DNA of 7,293 nt from Clostridia bacterium. GTDB lineage: Bacteria > Bacillota > Clostridia > DUPQ01. Positions 6,081 to 7,293 of this stretch are shown here, in pieces (position 1 is the first letter of the stretch; each line of letters opens with the position of its first letter). Below the pieces are notes generated by a model. It ran no database searches. It saw only the letters and a list, made by a program, of their open reading frames with translations, and was not told the DNA's origin. The stretch lies in contig JAQVAJ010000064.1 in assembly GCA_028690885.1 (NCBI GenBank), positions 1-7,293 on the forward strand, written 5' to 3'. The position numbers were made by a program, and so were the translations under genes.

Positions 6081-6815
6081 ATGGTAAAAGATTATGAACG
6101 GCTGGATGATCTCCAGCTTGATGGGTTAAAACTTATACAGAACAGAAAGCATTTCTGTTTCGGCACTGATGCAGTACTTGTTTGTTCATTTGCAAATGTA
6201 AAAAATACATCTTCTGTTATTGACTTAGGTACTGGAAACGGTATTATACCTCTTTTACTGTATGGAAAATTCAAACCTAGACTGATAATGGGTATTGAGA
6301 TACAAAAAGAGGCATATGAACTTGCAGTGCGAAACGTTAAACTGAATAATCTTGAAGATCGTATATCGATTATTAATGGAGACATAAAAAATATAAAGGA
6401 ATATTTGCAGTGCGGCTCGTTTGATCATGTTATAACTAATCCTCCTTATCTTAAATCGGGTACTGGTATTATTAGTGCAGAAGATTCTATAGCATATGCA
6501 AGACATGAGATACTGTGTACCCTTGATGATGTTTTAAAAGCAGCCAGATATCTTTTAAAATCTAAAGGGACATTTACAATGGTGCATAGACCTGACAGAC
6601 TCAATGAAATACTTATGCAGATGAAAAACAATGGTATTGAACCAAAAACAATAAGATTTGTTCATCCAAATGAAAAATCTCAAGCAATATTGGTACTAAT
6701 TCAAGGATTAAAAGATATGAGTCCTTCTTTAGTAGTAGATCATCCGCTTATTATCCATAAACCAGATGGTTCATATACAGAAGAACTTAATATGCTATAT
6801 GGGAGGGAATCATAG
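6081..6815 (+). CDS. trmN6: tRNA1(Val) (adenine(37)-N6)-methyltransferase family protein
   Basis: With the ATG at 6081 the protein has 244 residues. It opens with the family block LDDLQLDGLKLIQ and FCFGTDAVLV (25-34), then SAM-binding motif I VIDLGTGNGIIPLL (46-59), the acidic end of the next strand GIEIQ (71-75), and the catalytic motif NPPY at 120-123, typical of amino-group (N6-adenine) methyltransferases. E. coli YfiC (TrmN6) methylates A37 of tRNA1(Val). The Firmicute YabB-like relatives are assigned by homology, so the exact tRNA is uncertain. An in-frame TTG at 6066 is the only upstream alternative (stop at 6048-6050), but it lies across the candidate -10 box. Neither start has a Shine-Dalgarno sequence. 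The stop shares one base with the rsmI start. The yabB-rsmI neighbourhood is widespread in Firmicutes, supporting the assignment. Confidence 0.9.
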   Translation: MVKDYERLDDLQLDGLKLIQNRKHFCFGTDAVLVCSFANVKNTSSVIDLGTGNGIIPLLLYGKFKPRLIMGIEIQKEAYELAVRNVKLNNLEDRISIINGDIKNIKEYLQCGSFDHVITNPPYLKSGTGIISAEDSIAYARHEILCTLDDVLKAARYLLKSKGTFTMVHRPDRLNEILMQMKNNGIEPKTIRFVHPNEKSQAILVLIQGLKDMSPSLVVDHPLIIHKPDGSYTEELNMLYGRES

Positions 6816-7293
6816 TGCTATATTTAGTAGCTACTCCGATTGGAAATTTATCGGATATTTCCAAAAGAGCGATTGAAGCTCTTGAAAACTGTGACTACAT
6901 AGCTTCTGAAGATACAAGGCATACCTTGAGGCTTCTAAATGCTTTTGGCATCAAAAAGAAACTGGTCAGTTATCATCAACATAACATGGAAAAAAGCGGA
7001 CAAAGTATTCTTAATGATGTCATGTCTGGAAAAGATGTATGCTTAGTAAGTGATGCAGGATGTCCAGCAATTTCAGATCCTGGGAATGAACTTGTAAAAT
7101 TAATGCATAAGAATAATCAGAAGGTTTCTGTAATTCCCGGAGCAAATGCTGCAATTAGCGCATTGATGATTTCACCTTTTGATACTTCATCGTTCTGTTT
7201 TGAAGGATTTCCTCCAGTTAAAGTATCGTTAAAGAAAAAGTTTTTTGAAAAGATACAAAAGGAAACCAGAACATGCATTATATATGAAGCTCC
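6815..7293 (+). CDS. rsmI: 16S rRNA (cytidine(1402)-2'-O)-methyltransferase RsmI, 3' end outside window
   Basis: The frame opens with GTG at 6815 and runs off the right edge after 159 codons, a bit over half of the roughly 280 usual for the family. The start is supported by GGGAGG at 6801-6806, eight bases upstream, and by the immediate family opening LYLVATPIGNLSDIS. SEDTRHT (31-37), SYHQHN (52-57), VSDAGCPAISDPG (78-90) and IPGANAAISAL (107-117) follow in the order of the tetrapyrrole-methylase fold. RsmI 2'-O-methylates C1402 of 16S rRNA at the ribosomal P site, working with RsmH, which methylates N4 of the same base. Cys83 replaces the Thr or Met more usual in the SDAG(T/M)P motif, a mild oddity. 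It shares one base (TAGTG) with the upstream methyltransferase gene, so the two are almost certainly cotranscribed. Confidence 0.95.
   Translation, partial: MLYLVATPIGNLSDISKRAIEALENCDYIASEDTRHTLRLLNAFGIKKKLVSYHQHNMEKSGQSILNDVMSGKDVCLVSDAGCPAISDPGNELVKLMHKNNQKVSVIPGANAAISALMISPFDTSSFCFEGFPPVKVSLKKKFFEKIQKETRTCIIYEA

Overview
The window is about 7.3 kb of AT-rich DNA (roughly one third G+C by eye). It is packed with eight complete or partial genes plus one cut at the right edge, all on the + strand. Low GC, AGGAG-type ribosome binding sites, GTG/TTG starts and the block ireB-ruvX-DUF1292 all point to a Firmicute, most likely an anaerobe of class Clostridia. The genus cannot be read from the sequence. 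No stretch over 300 bases lacks a gene; the longest gap is about 120 bases. I see no rRNA, tRNA, CRISPR, insertion sequence or phage gene. This looks like a conserved chromosomal housekeeping region rather than an island.

Layout. (1) Positions 2-2565: the C-terminal two thirds of a YgiQ-family radical SAM protein, overlapping by 4 bases with mtaB, a tRNA methylthiotransferase. (2) Positions 2566-2684: a gap with two well-spaced candidate sigma-A promoters in tandem. (3) Positions 2685-3648: IreB-family regulatory phosphoprotein, RuvX/YqgF nuclease and an acidic DUF1292 protein, a conserved Firmicute trio. (4) Positions 3656-6026: a TIGR03960-type radical SAM protein, overlapping by 14 bases with its partner TIGR03936/DUF2344 protein, which I start at a TTG at 5400. 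(5) Positions 6027-6080: a short gap with a consensus -10 box placed so that transcription would begin at the next ATG. (6) Positions 6081-7293: a tRNA1(Val)-type adenine-N6 methyltransferase and the first 159 codons of rsmI, sharing one base.

How the genes fit together. Most products with known roles act on RNA of the translation machinery. MtaB and TrmN6-type enzymes modify the base at position 37 of tRNA, RsmI methylates the ribosomal P site in 16S rRNA, and YqgF proteins have been linked to 16S rRNA 5'-end maturation as well as to Holliday junctions. Among these sit three radical SAM enzymes, two of them (YgiQ and TIGR03960) with no settled reaction. IreB links the block to Ser/Thr kinase signalling. 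The less ordinary observations are a possible -1 slippage site that would fuse YgiQ to MtaB, a predicted leaderless mRNA for the trmN6-like gene, and the unsolved TIGR03960/TIGR03936 pair with a five-cysteine tail. I found no clear evidence for a wholly new system.
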